Assembly: GCA_977006965.1 (NCBI GenBank)
Contig: OZ345353.1
Location: forward strand, 2,728,001-2,792,000
Reading direction: 5' to 3'
Length of the DNA: 64,000 nucleotides
From: Phymatolithon calcareum
Lineage: Eukaryota; Rhodophyta; Florideophyceae; Hapalidiales
Every line of letters begins with the position of its first letter. Position 1 is the first letter of the stretch. Made by a program: the position numbers and the translations under genes. Positions 42,901-53,419 of the stretch are shown piece by piece. The notes below the pieces were generated by a model. That model searched no databases, was not told where the DNA came from, and saw nothing but the letters and a program-made list of their open reading frames with translations.

Positions 42901-45310
42901 ATGCCAAGGAAACGACAGAGGTTAGTCGAAAGGAATGTTTTAGACTATAGAAAGTCATTTCCAAGTCAAGAAATGTGATTGGCACGGCTCAGGATGGAAT
43001 TGATGAGAAAATCGCAAGCACGTCATTACACTTAAATGGATCCTAGTTCTGCACCGAGTGCAGAAGACTAGGAATACGACCTTCATGATTGTTAGCATCA
43101 AGGCGCAAAATCTCGTTGATGGTGCTTCAGCCCGCTCGGCATATTGGGCCGAGCCCACGCTGGAAAAAGATAGAATCACTAAGTCCTGCTTACAGTCCTC
43201 GTTATCGCCGACCTTCAGCAGAAAACGCCATTTTTTCAGCTCCATTCGCAACTGGAAGCAAACCAAAAGACCAACTAAGCTGCAATGCAGTCCTCAGAAA
43301 CACTGTATGCGTTTTTTAGGGGCTCTCTCCGCTACGCCGTCTAAGTTTTTTGGGATGTTGTCAAACAGCCGCTCATTGTTCACGAACTTGGGTACTTCTA
43401 TCCTTTTCTCATTGTCTATTTCTTCTACCGTTTTGGTGCTAACCTTACCAATAGTCTGGAGTCTTGATATAGTCCGTCCAGTACAGCGTAGGAGTAGATT
43501 CTGTATGATTTTTGGTTCCCACGCAGTAGGGCAGCCATGTAGGGTCGAATTCAACCGGACCATCTTGGAAAACTGCTACCACCGAGAAAAATTGTGGTGC
43601 AAGCTGATTGAGAATTGTTTTCAACGCACTTGTGGCTTATATTAAGCTCTAGGTGTAAAAATGTATACTCCTAAGCTTTGTCGACTTGTGCGGATTGATG
43701 ATCAGCCGCACAGCTTATATCATTAAGGATAGATTTTACTTCGTCACCAGACTTAACTTCGTAATGCCTCTTCTAGAAAGGTCGTCGGCTTTTTCGTTCC
43801 CAGGGAGCCCACAACACCTTGAGATCCAAATTTCTTAGCTAGTGATGATATCATCAGACTTTCCATAGTGCTCAACAGTATGCCATCTCCCCGTATATCC
43901 ATGGTTGCCCGGCCATGGCTCTGAGGGAGCTCCTTCTGTCGGTAAACCAGCGAATGAGGTTTCCGCACGGGATTCGCAGTTGATCTATCCCCTGAAAATC
44001 TGAGAGCACCGAAAATATCAAACGGCCGCTCCAATGGTCGTTTCTTGTGAACACATTTTTTCCGGAAATTTTCGTTCTTGATACCTCGATTCTAATATCT
44101 GATGCTTATCCAGAGTGGGAGCAGCACATGACACAGCAAAGATAACACGAAGTTCTGATTAAGTAATTCATCGAGAACGCTATTAACTCCAGTACTACTA
44201 GTTTACATTCAGTCAATGCAGTAAATTCAGATCGTACGTATACATTGGAAAGCGGTGTTCGAACCCACCTCAGTCATATCGAGAAGAAAAAGAAGACTTC
44301 GACTGTGATGACGACTACTTTTGCCGCGCAAATCAACCAAAAAGTTTGCAAATTGCTGAAAACGAACGCCGTAGGTTCTTCATGTAGTGTGCTTTACGGT
44401 GACCCAACTGGCATCTGTCGCATTCATTTGGTTGATATTGCTGCACGAAGCACGTTGTTGTTTTCCATAAGCTTAACGCTGTTTAAAAGCCCGGTATTGG
44501 AAAGCTTTTGTCTCAAAAATTTATATGATTCTCATTCCATCAATTGAGGGAAACTATCAGTAAAGTAGTCACTGCTGCTGGCCCAACTTGAATTGAGGTG
44601 TGTTGTATGAGATCAATGAAAAATTTCAAGCTAGCTGGATCTTTCTGGTTAATCGAAAATTGTCCGACCCATTTCACGAGAAAAAACAAGCCCCCATCGC
44701 TGCGCTGCTATGCACGTCAGACTGTCCTTGCGGAATGTGGAGGTTATGGGAAGATTGGTGCGGAAGATGATGCGAGTTGGTTGAGAGTTTGTTCCTTAGT
44801 TTATACTTGGACGACGTCGGATCCTGGCTATATAGACCTAGGATTCGGCTTCGATCAAATTTAGTCGGAAACCAGGTATGGGCCCTTGTCGATGATGAGG
44901 GCCGATTAGCCCTAAGCGAAAGCATCATAATCTTGTCATATCGTACTACACGTGCAATAAACCAAAATTCATTCTTTTCGATGCTTAGCCTGGGAATTTT
45001 TATCATACTTGGACATCTGTGCTTGCCAGCAATATTCATTGAATATTCTGAAACAACTACACCGAATATGGAATTTAGTGTCCCAGGGTCGGCACTGTAA
45101 GAATAACCATATTGTAAGTTGTACGAGGGTTCCTATAGGGGTTGTAGTACTCCATGAGCTCTTAAAACTTTTCCAAATTAATAAAAACTACCATCCTACA
45201 AAATTAAAAATTGTCTCTGAAACTTTCAATAGGCTCCTCCTCCAAAATACGTTAGATCTTCCAGAAGCTGCAAGCTTATCTACTTGGAAGCACTTTAGTT
45301 TATATACAAA
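39956..45310. other. Gene-poor stretch, no supportable CDS
   Basis: Many short open frames are present but none shows recognisable domains. The longest, 43058-43645 (+), overlaps minus-strand frames at 42955-43266, 43294-43563 and 43753-44034. The last ends DGILLSTMESLMISSLAKKF and may be LINE-derived, but I cannot show it. A MITE-like repeat copy lies at 44190-44556. Confidence 0.4.
44190..44556 (-). repeat. MITE-like dispersed repeat, copy 2
   Basis: Reverse-complement relative of 34853-35170, longer in the middle. It contains CAGTCGAAGTCTTCTTTTTC and GTGGGTTCGAACACCGC on the minus strand. The latter looks like an RNA polymerase III B box or tRNA T-arm. Confidence 0.55.
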
Positions 45311-45325
45311 ACATAGCTCCCATTG

Positions 45326-45432
45326 AAACAAGGTAGCCGAATGGACTCGCATAAATTCCGGGAATCTAGATAGTCGGTTATCTGTGCGCAGTGATGAGTC
45401 ATGAGGTCTCGGGTTCAATCTTCTAGGCAGGG
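45326..45432 (+). ncRNA. tRNA-like (possible SINE) segment with A- and B-box-like motifs
   Basis: TAGCCGAATGG matches the RNA polymerase III A-box consensus and GGTTCAATC about 80 bases later approximates a B box. No complete cloverleaf can be drawn: the T-stem does not pair and no acceptor stem is evident. A tRNA-derived SINE or a degraded tRNA is the most I would claim. Confidence 0.25.
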
Positions 45433-45947
45433 GCGGAACAGACATTAATTTGTCCTATACGCGAGATCCAAAGAGGGTTGTTCGGGAAATGCTCAGTCAC
45501 ATTGCGCCAGCGCAGGTAAACGCCACTCATTGAAAATGTCGCCAGATGGATACCTTACGTCTAAAACCTTCGTTTTTTAATTTTTGTTTCTTAATTTGCA
45601 CACAAAATGGCGCTAATGATAGTATTTGAAGATGCTGACTTCCTCAAAGCTGGCTCCTAAGCTAACGCGTCATGAAAAAAAACGTTTCAGGAAACAAGCC
45701 ATCTTTACAGTAATGCTATTGACCAACAGCGCTGCTCCTCGGAGCACCAGAAGCAACTGGGTGTGTTTAGAAATGATGGTGCAGAATCATTGGATTATAT
45801 GGCCTTTCATATACTTTGCATATAGAATGTATCTATATGCATTAGTTAAGCGTTGTTGCACTTATGCCTGAGTAAAGCATATAAGGACTAAATCTCTTCC
45901 GAGAGTAGCAAAGAGTCCCACTCAACCATTCCACCATACTCTCGATC

Positions 45948-47524
45948 TTGCAAAGCGCCGCTCGTTTGAGACCGAGAATGTCCAACTCCGCCACCAATGT
46001 ACCACCCTCAACCAATCAACATCACCCATCTTTTTGTCGGAGGACCCAGGTTGTTTCAACTATGTCGCAAAGGAAGGCAGTTATTCTATGGATGATTAAC
46101 GAGGTCGAAACATCCGGAAGTGATGACGCAATTGGCGCTCGCACTGTGCAGCACTTTCCAACCATCTTCCGAGTAACGGATATGAAGTCCTATGGAGCCA
46201 ATCGGAAGAAAGCAATCCGTTGGTGGAACAGTCGTCAATCTTATCTTCAAAAATTGACCACACCAGAGGATAAGGCTATGTTCATCCAATCAAGACGTAC
46301 CATTGGAGTTTAGCAAAGACGTGTACCTATCAAAGCTTTAACTGGTCGTGGAAGAAAGCGATATGCATGGGTGGACTATTTACACTCTGTCCTATTGGAA
46401 GAATTTGAAAGACTGAGCGCTGCTGGTGTCCAGTTAAGCAGACGGCTTTTGAAACATATTGCACTCCGTACACTCTCCGACCCCACATCTCCATTCGTGT
46501 CAACCGACCTTGACGATCGTACTCATCGCCCAATCATTACACATGTGACGGACAACTGGATCCAATCGTTCATGAACAGATGCAATATCGTCATACGAAA
46601 GCAGTCCGGCTCTTTGCAACGGTGCAACGCCCATAACATATACACCGAGAAGTTGATTTCCCATCATCTCGGCCAATTGGAGCGCGAATTTTCAGATGGT
46701 GTGCTGGACGAGAACATGGTGGAGAACATGGATGAGACGCACTTTATTTTTAACATGGATGGCCATTACTCTCTAGGAGTGTATGGATGCAAGAAAGTGA
46801 ACTATGCGGACGTTGTCTCAGGCGGGGAAGGTATGACTATGGTTTTGCGTATCAGTGGAGGAGTGAACGCCAAAATTGAAGCACCATTTATGATTTTTCG
46901 CAACAGGAACCGAAACTATCCCATTCTGGGTGTTCCTGACAATGTACCCGGTGTTTCATACAGAACCGGGCCGAGGGGTTGGATGGACAAAAATGTGTTC
47001 AACCAGTTGTTAAATGAACCGCGAGCCATTTCAAGTGACCCTATTGGTCGGACGAGATCCTTGTTCATGGAGAATTGCTCTGGTCACAATGAAACGCCAC
47101 AACAGGTGGAATCATTGAACTCTATCAACACTAAGATTCGGTATCTTCCACCGAACAGCACGCATATGTGTCAGCCTTTGGATTCTTTTGTTATTCAAAA
47201 ATTAAGGCTGTATGGCGAGAGGAATGGGAGGCAGAGAAATTGCAGCGCATGAAAGAGGGAGATTGGGCATTCGGTCCAGATGCTTCCGGCAAACTGAACA
47301 ACCCTGGTAAGACATATTATATGAAACTCGCGGTGCGATGCGTGGAAAAGGTGAACAGCATGCAGGATGAAAACGGTATTCCGATTGTACGCAAGGCTAT
47401 GATACGTTGTGGTCTTGCACTAGATACAGATGGAACGTGGAAGAAGGAGCAGCTGTTCGATTACTTGCAAGACATTATTGAAAAACACCCTGAGGAATAC
47501 TGTGGCCTCGTTCCTGAATATTGA
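45948..47524 (+). pseudogene. Pogo/Tigger-like DDE transposase, broken twice
   Basis: The protein is about 525 residues across the breaks. An N-terminal helical DNA-binding region (ARTVQHFPTIF, WWNSRQSYLQK) precedes an in-frame TAG at 46311-46313. A second helix-turn-helix region contains VTDNWIQSFMNRCNI. The catalytic core shows ENMDETHFIFNMD, RSLFMENCSGHN and YLPPNSTHMCQPLDS. In the second block the expected D is E. A lost A in the run near 47196-47201 shifts the frame, after which VWREEWEAEKLQRMKEGDW continues to 47524. The start could be 45948, 45978 or 46062, of which 46062 (MSQRKAV) is most like pogo starts. I found no flanking inverted repeats for this element. Confidence 0.75.
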
Positions 47525-47674
47525 AATAAAGAAAATGTGAAACAAATTTACCGAGTTCTTTCATCAATTTTTGTAAAATTTTGCTGCTCACTTCCCGCGA
47601 GCTTCTTTTAGAGTATTACTGTAAAGTCCTTTGCTATTGAATTTTTCCTGGGACACTAAATTTCAGTTTTTGTG

Positions 47675-48094
47675 TAGTCGATCCTCGATTTCTGCGAAAT
47701 TAAAAAATTACAGCTCAAGATTACAATTTATGTCAACGTTGAAGAAGCTATGCTGAACCACATTGGGAATCCAGGCGATATTAGTAGGCAGAACAGAGTT
47801 ATTGAGCAATTCCGGGCTGTGCTGCACATCGCAATTGTTCACGTGCTCCAAGATGCCCAAGGGACTTCTCTCATAGAAAATCCCCAATGGTGGACGTTGA
47901 ATACAGGAGGCCTAAAATAATCAAAAAATAGCCTTTCGGCTTGAAGCTATGAGTTTAGATACTCCATATTCGAGTATTCCGTAATCCTTTATTTTCGTTA
48001 AAATTTAATTCGAAACCGACATGGGACAGGCATTCTTTGTTCAAAAAATCGAGGATATTAAAAAATCGGAGATACAAAAATCGAGGATCGACTG
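47675..48094. mobile_element. 420-bp internally deleted pogo-type element
   Basis: The ends are inverted repeats: TAGTCGATCCTCGATTT at 47675 and, reverse-complemented, CAGTCGATCCTCGATTT ending at 48094. Sequences of this kind (CAGTCGA-CCTCG-) are known at Tigger/pogo termini. TA follows the right end as expected for the target. The left flank is TG, so one side has mutated. A coding remnant lies inside. Confidence 0.65.
47729..47920 (+). pseudogene. C-terminal transposase remnant inside the 420-bp element
   Basis: An open stretch of 63 codons ending in TAA reads YVNVEEAMLNHIGNPG through VIEQFRAVLHIAIVHVLQDA to PQWWTLNTGGLK. It lacks an upstream start, as expected for a surviving C-terminal end after internal deletion. 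It does not match the neighbouring 45948-47524 transposase, so it derives from a different pogo-type parent. Confidence 0.5.
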
Positions 48095-48303
48095 TACCAG
48101 TTGACACGTGTACACGTGAACAGAGTTTAAACCTAGTGTCTATGTGACGAACACCCTGAATTGAGGATGGATTTAAAAGCTCGAAAAAGTTTGTAAAAAG
48201 AATGCGGAACAGATTTTGAGCGCCATGTTCGGAAAGGCGACATTTTGTTCTTGGTGGGGAGTACCATTTTAGTACCTTAAAATCACGTCGTTCGCCGGTA
48301 GGA

Positions 48304-48909
48304 ATGAAAATCTGCTGGTCACTCAGAAAAAATATATCTGCCATGCCTCGAGAAAAAGACCCGCGCGGGGTGGTCGGTGCGGCCGTACACACCAGTGACA
48401 AGTCCTGCACAGTGCTGCAGACTATGCGGAGCATTTCCGGCACGGTTCAAGAGGTGCAAGTTGATGAAATCAAGGGTCGCTCGAGCACGTCAATTCGCAT
48501 GAAATGAGTCCTTGTTCAGAAACCAATCGAAAAGACTAAGATTAAGACTATCAAGATTGTCAACATCAAGGCAGGGAAGGCTGAGAAAGGCGCTTGTTCC
48601 TCTCGAATGCTTGTATCGAGTCCCACCAGGCAAAATTCTGTACCTAGAACGCCGGCTTACAGTTCTCGCGGTCGAACATCTTCTTCGCCAAACGCCGAGT
48701 TTTGCGTTCAGCATCAAGCACACTCTCGACAGAAGGCAACACGAACCTTCTATACAATCAACAGTAGCTCTGAACGCCCTATTGCGGGTTCCCTCGCCTA
48801 CACCCTGCATGATTCTTGGGACCAATATTTGCAAGAGGAGCTTGATGTCATTGCGCCAGACCTTGAGCAGAGTATATTTGCTCATGGAGTGCCATGGTTC
48901 GAACACTAA
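48304..48909 (+). other. Open frame with one internal TGA, unidentified
   Basis: One frame stays open for about 200 codons apart from TGA at 48505-48507. Pieces read KDPRGVVGAAVHTSDKSC, then KPIEKTKIKTIKIVNIKAG, then SWDQYLQEELDVIAPDLEQ. The opposite strand also has an open frame (48490-48906). No family is recognised. It may be a decayed element gene. The rest of 48097-49290 holds nothing I can identify. Confidence 0.25.
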
Positions 48910-49295
48910 GTTCTATGTCCAATTGGGGGAAGGATTCCGCGACAGTTCTGGAAAGTTCGCACTATAAATAGAGATGTTATATTCGAGAACGGTGGCATCG
49001 GGTTCCACACATCGTAGGATTCCTTCATGATGATGTTTCGCCGAGTGCAGCTGCGAACAATTGTTGCTTAGGTATCCGCTAAGCTGGAACGAATAGGAAG
49101 AACGGAGGCTAAGATTTTCGGAATACTCGTCCTCATGAATTCGGCGCAAAGAAATTTTTGGAAGTTTTCTATGGGGAACAGTATATCTTCACTCCTTCAT
49201 TTTCCAGCAGTGAGATGACCAGAGCCAGGTTCTCCGAGTACCTCCGGTGCGTCACATTCACCGTGCAATCAAGTGAACGTGGCACTATGTGGATA

Positions 49296-50213
49296 TTTGA
49301 TGATTTTATTTTTGAGAGCTCCCAAAGCCTCACCTTGGAGTAACGGGGCAGCTCTTGCATAATCTCTACGCTATAGTCATCTGGCTGCTCAAAACGTTCT
49401 TGATTCGTAATTCTCTCCCAACAAGAGCTCCTGTGAGTCTCTTGCACTCAAACTCAATTTCTGTACTCATCTTCGATGACGCTAGAGTGCGTTGTAAGGC
49501 GACTAATTCGATCACCGCGGTAATCCCACAGTAAGCACCCAACACTGATTTCCTCCAAAGGGGTGCTCGGTTGAATGTCAACCTTAGGCACCTGAAACGT
49601 GTTGTTCTTTCTCCTATGTAAAGGATCCCTGGTAGCTTGCCTTCAATAGGAATCTTCATTGATCTGCCTTCTTCTTCCTTTTTCCATACCTTAATTGTTT
49701 CTTCTCTCCTCCTCTTCTTCGTGACAGATCCTTCTTGGGCTTTCTGAAGGGCTTGTCGCAAGTCTTCATACATCTTGAGATATTCAATATCCTTCATTGC
49801 TTCCTTTACGTCCTCATCTAATCCAACGTACTCTTCTGTTTCTTCAAGGCGCTTTTTGTGTCCTACCAGGCTTAATGCAAACCTTTCTGCTTGATGACTT
49901 CTCCTCATCTTTGGTGGTCCCGTCGGCACAGAACTCGCATTCGGTCCCGGCGGTGTTCGGCATACTTTCCGAAAACATTCTTGTAGAATAAGCCCTCTGC
50001 CGACTCGATTGCCGAGAGCAATCGATTTGTCATTGGAGTAACATGTAACTCATACTCCCATTTCGGGATAATTAGCGACTTAAAGATCCTGATGCATGTC
50101 TCCGGTTTGAATCCTCGAATATTCACTCCAAGCTCCCGAAGCTTATGCATGCATCCTGCAGCATTTCGAACTCTTGCTATGGCCGTGTCATCCGTAACAC
50201 CCTTGTTATTCAT
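49296..50213 (-). pseudogene. LINE ORF2 C-terminal region with 3' tail
   Basis: 50213-49905 gives the end of an RT-type ORF (CIRIFKSLIIPKWEYEL, SAIESAEGLFYKNVFG). 49929-49366 gives a 187-residue charged C-terminal region (KVWKKEEEGRSMKIPIEG, LTFNRAPLWRKSVLG) ending RIKNVLSSQMTIA. A frameshift joins them near 49915-49930. The tail 49340-49296 is the reference for the family-1 tail found at 36490, 38162, 39955, 55828 and 56528. The 5' part, including the RT active site, is missing. Confidence 0.8.
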
Positions 50214-50322
50214 GCTTACCCCAAGATACGAGAGTCTCCAGGCTTGATATAGTTCTCGTACGTGGCACTATGCCTTCCGTACAGTACCGGTGGGCGCTCG
50301 TTCAGGATTTTATCGATGCTAA

Positions 50323-50366
50323 ATTGGGTTTTTTGTGATCATTAAAATGATCACAGAAAACCCAAT
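50323..50366. repeat. 21-bp hairpin with 2-base loop
   Basis: ATTGGGTTTTTTGTGATCATT (50323-50343) pairs with 50346-50366 with one mismatch. It begins with the same ATTGGGTT and is followed by TGTGTC, as for the hairpin at 15334. Confidence 0.85.
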
Positions 50367-51004
50367 GTGTCTCTGTTAGACCTGGTTTTGCTTTGCCAAG
50401 TTCATATCTCTTGGTATGGAAACGGAGGCCATTGGATTGAAAATGACCTCCTTCAGGACATCGCAATCTACCGTAAACCGGAGAAATGCTGCGAGTTACA
50501 GAATTCAGAATAAGGAAAAAGTGAGATAATGCTGCATCTTAATCTGGGTACCACGACAGAGGGCGAGAATCAAACCGCTTTGGAAGGTGAAACTGCCCAT
50601 AGTACAATTGTACTGCGCCGTCTTGTGACCCTAGACTCTTGTACAAGTCGAATTGTCCGCCGGGATTCACTCTGCCTCGCGCAATAATCATCGATGTTCA
50701 GTACTCCAAAAGGTATACTTGCCCCAAGGGCGGTGTTGAATACCACGTAACTCCTCCGAAAATGGAAAAGTAAGGAACAGGTGGCATGATGACTGCTTTA
50801 GCTGTTCAAAACAACTGCAGAGTCTGACAAGGCAAGGAATTAACCCTCGTGTTCTCATCATGTAGTAGACTTGCTGGCGCCGCAATCAACATATGTGACA
50901 CTTCAGCAGGTAGAAACTGTTTTGCTAAGCATGCTGAACACATCCATGAGCTTGATGCCTTTGATGAGCCCATTAATGAGTAGCTTTCGTTGGGAAAAAT
51001 AATT

Positions 51005-51080
51005 GATTCTCATTCCCTCGATTGAGGGAAAAGTGCACCTCAAGTGAGGGAAAATTCCCGTCACATAGACACTAGACAAT
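51005..51080 (-). repeat. MITE-like dispersed repeat, partial copy 3
   Basis: On the minus strand it reads CTAGTGTCTATG, GGGAATTTTCCCTCA and TCGAGGGAATGAGAATCA, matching the start of copies at 34853 and 44556. The region 50380-51000 otherwise holds no recognised feature. Confidence 0.5.
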
Positions 51081-51103
51081 GAAGTATGCCGCGACTAGTT
51101 TTT

Positions 51104-53417
51104 ATTCAAGTTTATTTAAAAGCCCCACAGACTTCCGAAGATATGGGCGAGGCTTCCTCTGATGCTACCTTCCTTTGTGCAGCTCACGAAACGCCCAGTA
51201 GAATCGCGGACGGGAAAACTCAGGATTCAAAGTAATCCTATCTTAGTCCTCTACAGGATTGCTGGTGCTTGGACTCGACCGCTTTCTGCCTTGCCTTATA
51301 CGAATCAATACAGGCTTTCTTCGTTCTCCATGCGTTCTATGAGTGCCTTGCTAAATATTAAGAGCTCATCTAGCGCCTTTTCTGCTTCTAGTCGTTTTCT
51401 CCTTCTAGGTCGTACCCTGCTAGCGTGCTTTCAAGGGTCTCCATATGCTCTCTGGCTCTTGTGCCGAATTCTTCGGCCATACTTTTTGTTGACACCTGTG
51501 AGAATCTTCCGCAGGCATACTGCAGTGCGAGTTGTCTGTGCTTCACCTTGGGGAACTTGAGTATTGCTGGCAATTGTCTTATCTTATTGTATGGAATCTT
51601 CCTTTTCCGTTTCGATTCTAAGCGGTCTCTTTCGATTGCCAGAAATTTAGATCGAAGTGTTTGTGAAGACTTGTTTGTTTGGATATGCTTTACAGCTTCA
51701 CCAAACGGCTCTCTGGTTTCCATCGCGGCGATATCCTTCCTTGTGCATTGCACTTCATGGTTGTTTCGACACTTCATTTGGATACATACGTTCCTTCTCC
51801 TTGTTCCTGCTCAGCATTTTGAAGGCCAAGATTTCTCGACTATGTGGAGCCGTCTGGATCCGGCACTGGAGACGGAGCCTGTCCGTCCTTCCTCGGGCCA
51901 GTGGCCCGAATACATGATTGAAGAATGTTGCTTCTAATTCCTTGACGGCATTTTGTACGTCTTCTGACCAGGGCGTTAAGAGCATTGCGTACTCCCATCG
52001 TGGCTGTACTAGCGCCTTGTATATCTGAATACAATTCTGTATACTTAACCCTTTCTTGAACACTCCCTGTGTACGCAATTCGTGCACGACCGTCCGTGCT
52101 TTCTTTAGTCGTTGCATCATTAGTGTATCTGTGACTCCTCCGGGGTCTAGGGATGCTCCAAGATATTTGACTTCCGGAACGTGTGCCAGAACCTTGTTTG
52201 CGAGCTTGAATGTCTTGCCCAATGTTTCCTCTGATCGAGGACTTCGCTTTTCCCTTGCTTAGTGTTCCACGTCATCTCTCGATCTTGTGCCCATTGGGTA
52301 GCTAAATCCACTAGTCCTTGCAATGCAGCGGGGGTTTCGCAGAGAGAAGAACATCGTCTGCAAAAAGGATAGCCGGAACTTCAGCCCAGGTTTTTGATGC
52401 CCGGCTCATTCGCTCGGCGAATTCATCCATGAAGATGTTGTAGAGGCTTGGACTGAGAGGGGACCCTTGCGGGACCCCCCTATCCACTAGAAACCACTTT
52501 CTGTTTGCATCATCAATTGTTGCTATCCAGGATGGTGTCAAGAACGCCTCGGCCATTGCGCAGATCTCCTTGGGCAGTACTTGTCTCATTGTGTTCACCA
52601 AGTGTGCTCTCGGTACTGCGTCGTAGGCAGCCTTAAGGTCCAATACTGCTACACATCTCTGATCCTCTTTCAGTAGCTCAGTAGCTCTTAGGATGGCAAG
52701 TTCAGTGCTCTTCCCCTTTTAGAACCCAAGCTGATACCAATGGTTTGAGAATACTGTGCGCAACTTCATATCGATAGCTGTCTCAATAATTTTCCTTGGG
52801 TGGCTCAGCAGGGAAATCGGTCGGTAGTTTCCGGGGTCCTCGTGCTCCCCCTTCTTGTGTATTGGGACGAGGAGCGCTTTCTGCCAGTGCAGAGGCGTAT
52901 CTCCACACCTCCCGCATGCCTCCCACAAGGCTGTAAGCACTTCAGCGTTGAGCGGTATATCGACTTTTAGCATTTCAGGCTTCACCTCGTCTAAGCCCGG
53001 TGCCTTTCCGTTTGGTGCTTTTCGGATAGCGGCTTCAATTTTTGTCTTCATGTCGTCGGGGCAGGAGAATTTTCTTAGTCCCGGTTGCCACTTTTTGGAG
53101 CTATGGCACGTCGCCGAGATGTGGGCTGAGAATTTAGCGCAACTCATGGGGCTTCCTGTCATCTTGTTTCGTAGCGTTCTTCTTCGAATTTTCTTTTTCA
53201 TCTTGGCAAGTTGCATCAAGGTCGCTTGTCCATCTTTCTCCTCGAGCTCGGCAATGTATTCTTGATACTGCTCTTTCTTCTTCTTGTTCACCAAGGTTCT
53301 GATTTGGTACTTACACTCGTGGTAACGACCCCAGTCTATGCTGTGACTAGTGTTCCAAAATGACATACTTTCAACAATGGCGAAGGTATGGGAGGCAAGC
53401 GAAGGGAAAATAGACAA
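51104..53417 (-). pseudogene. LINE reverse transcriptase, broken
   Basis: In order on the minus strand: a lysine-rich linker, then RT blocks AIRKAPNGKAPGLDEVKPEM, HWQKALLVPIHKKGEHEDPG and NYRPISLLSHPRKIIE (53417-52719). DLKAAYDAVPRAHLV, DRGVPQGSPLSPSLYNIFMD and the active site ILFADDVLLSA follow (52643-52311), then EVKYLGASLDPGG and PRWEYAMLLTPW (52222-51755) and a C-terminal region to 51388. The first two pieces share a frame with an in-frame TAA at 52719. Frameshifts lie near 52240-52310 and 51760. The tail near 51104-51160 carries TTTATTTAAAAGCCCCACAG, the family-2 tail. No endonuclease domain is present, so it is 5'-truncated. Confidence 0.9.
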
Positions 53418-53419
53418 GT

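Noticed and set aside
43058-43645. 195-codon plus-strand ORF
   Set aside because: No domain or composition signal is seen, and it overlaps open minus-strand frames of similar quality, so it is not called as a gene.
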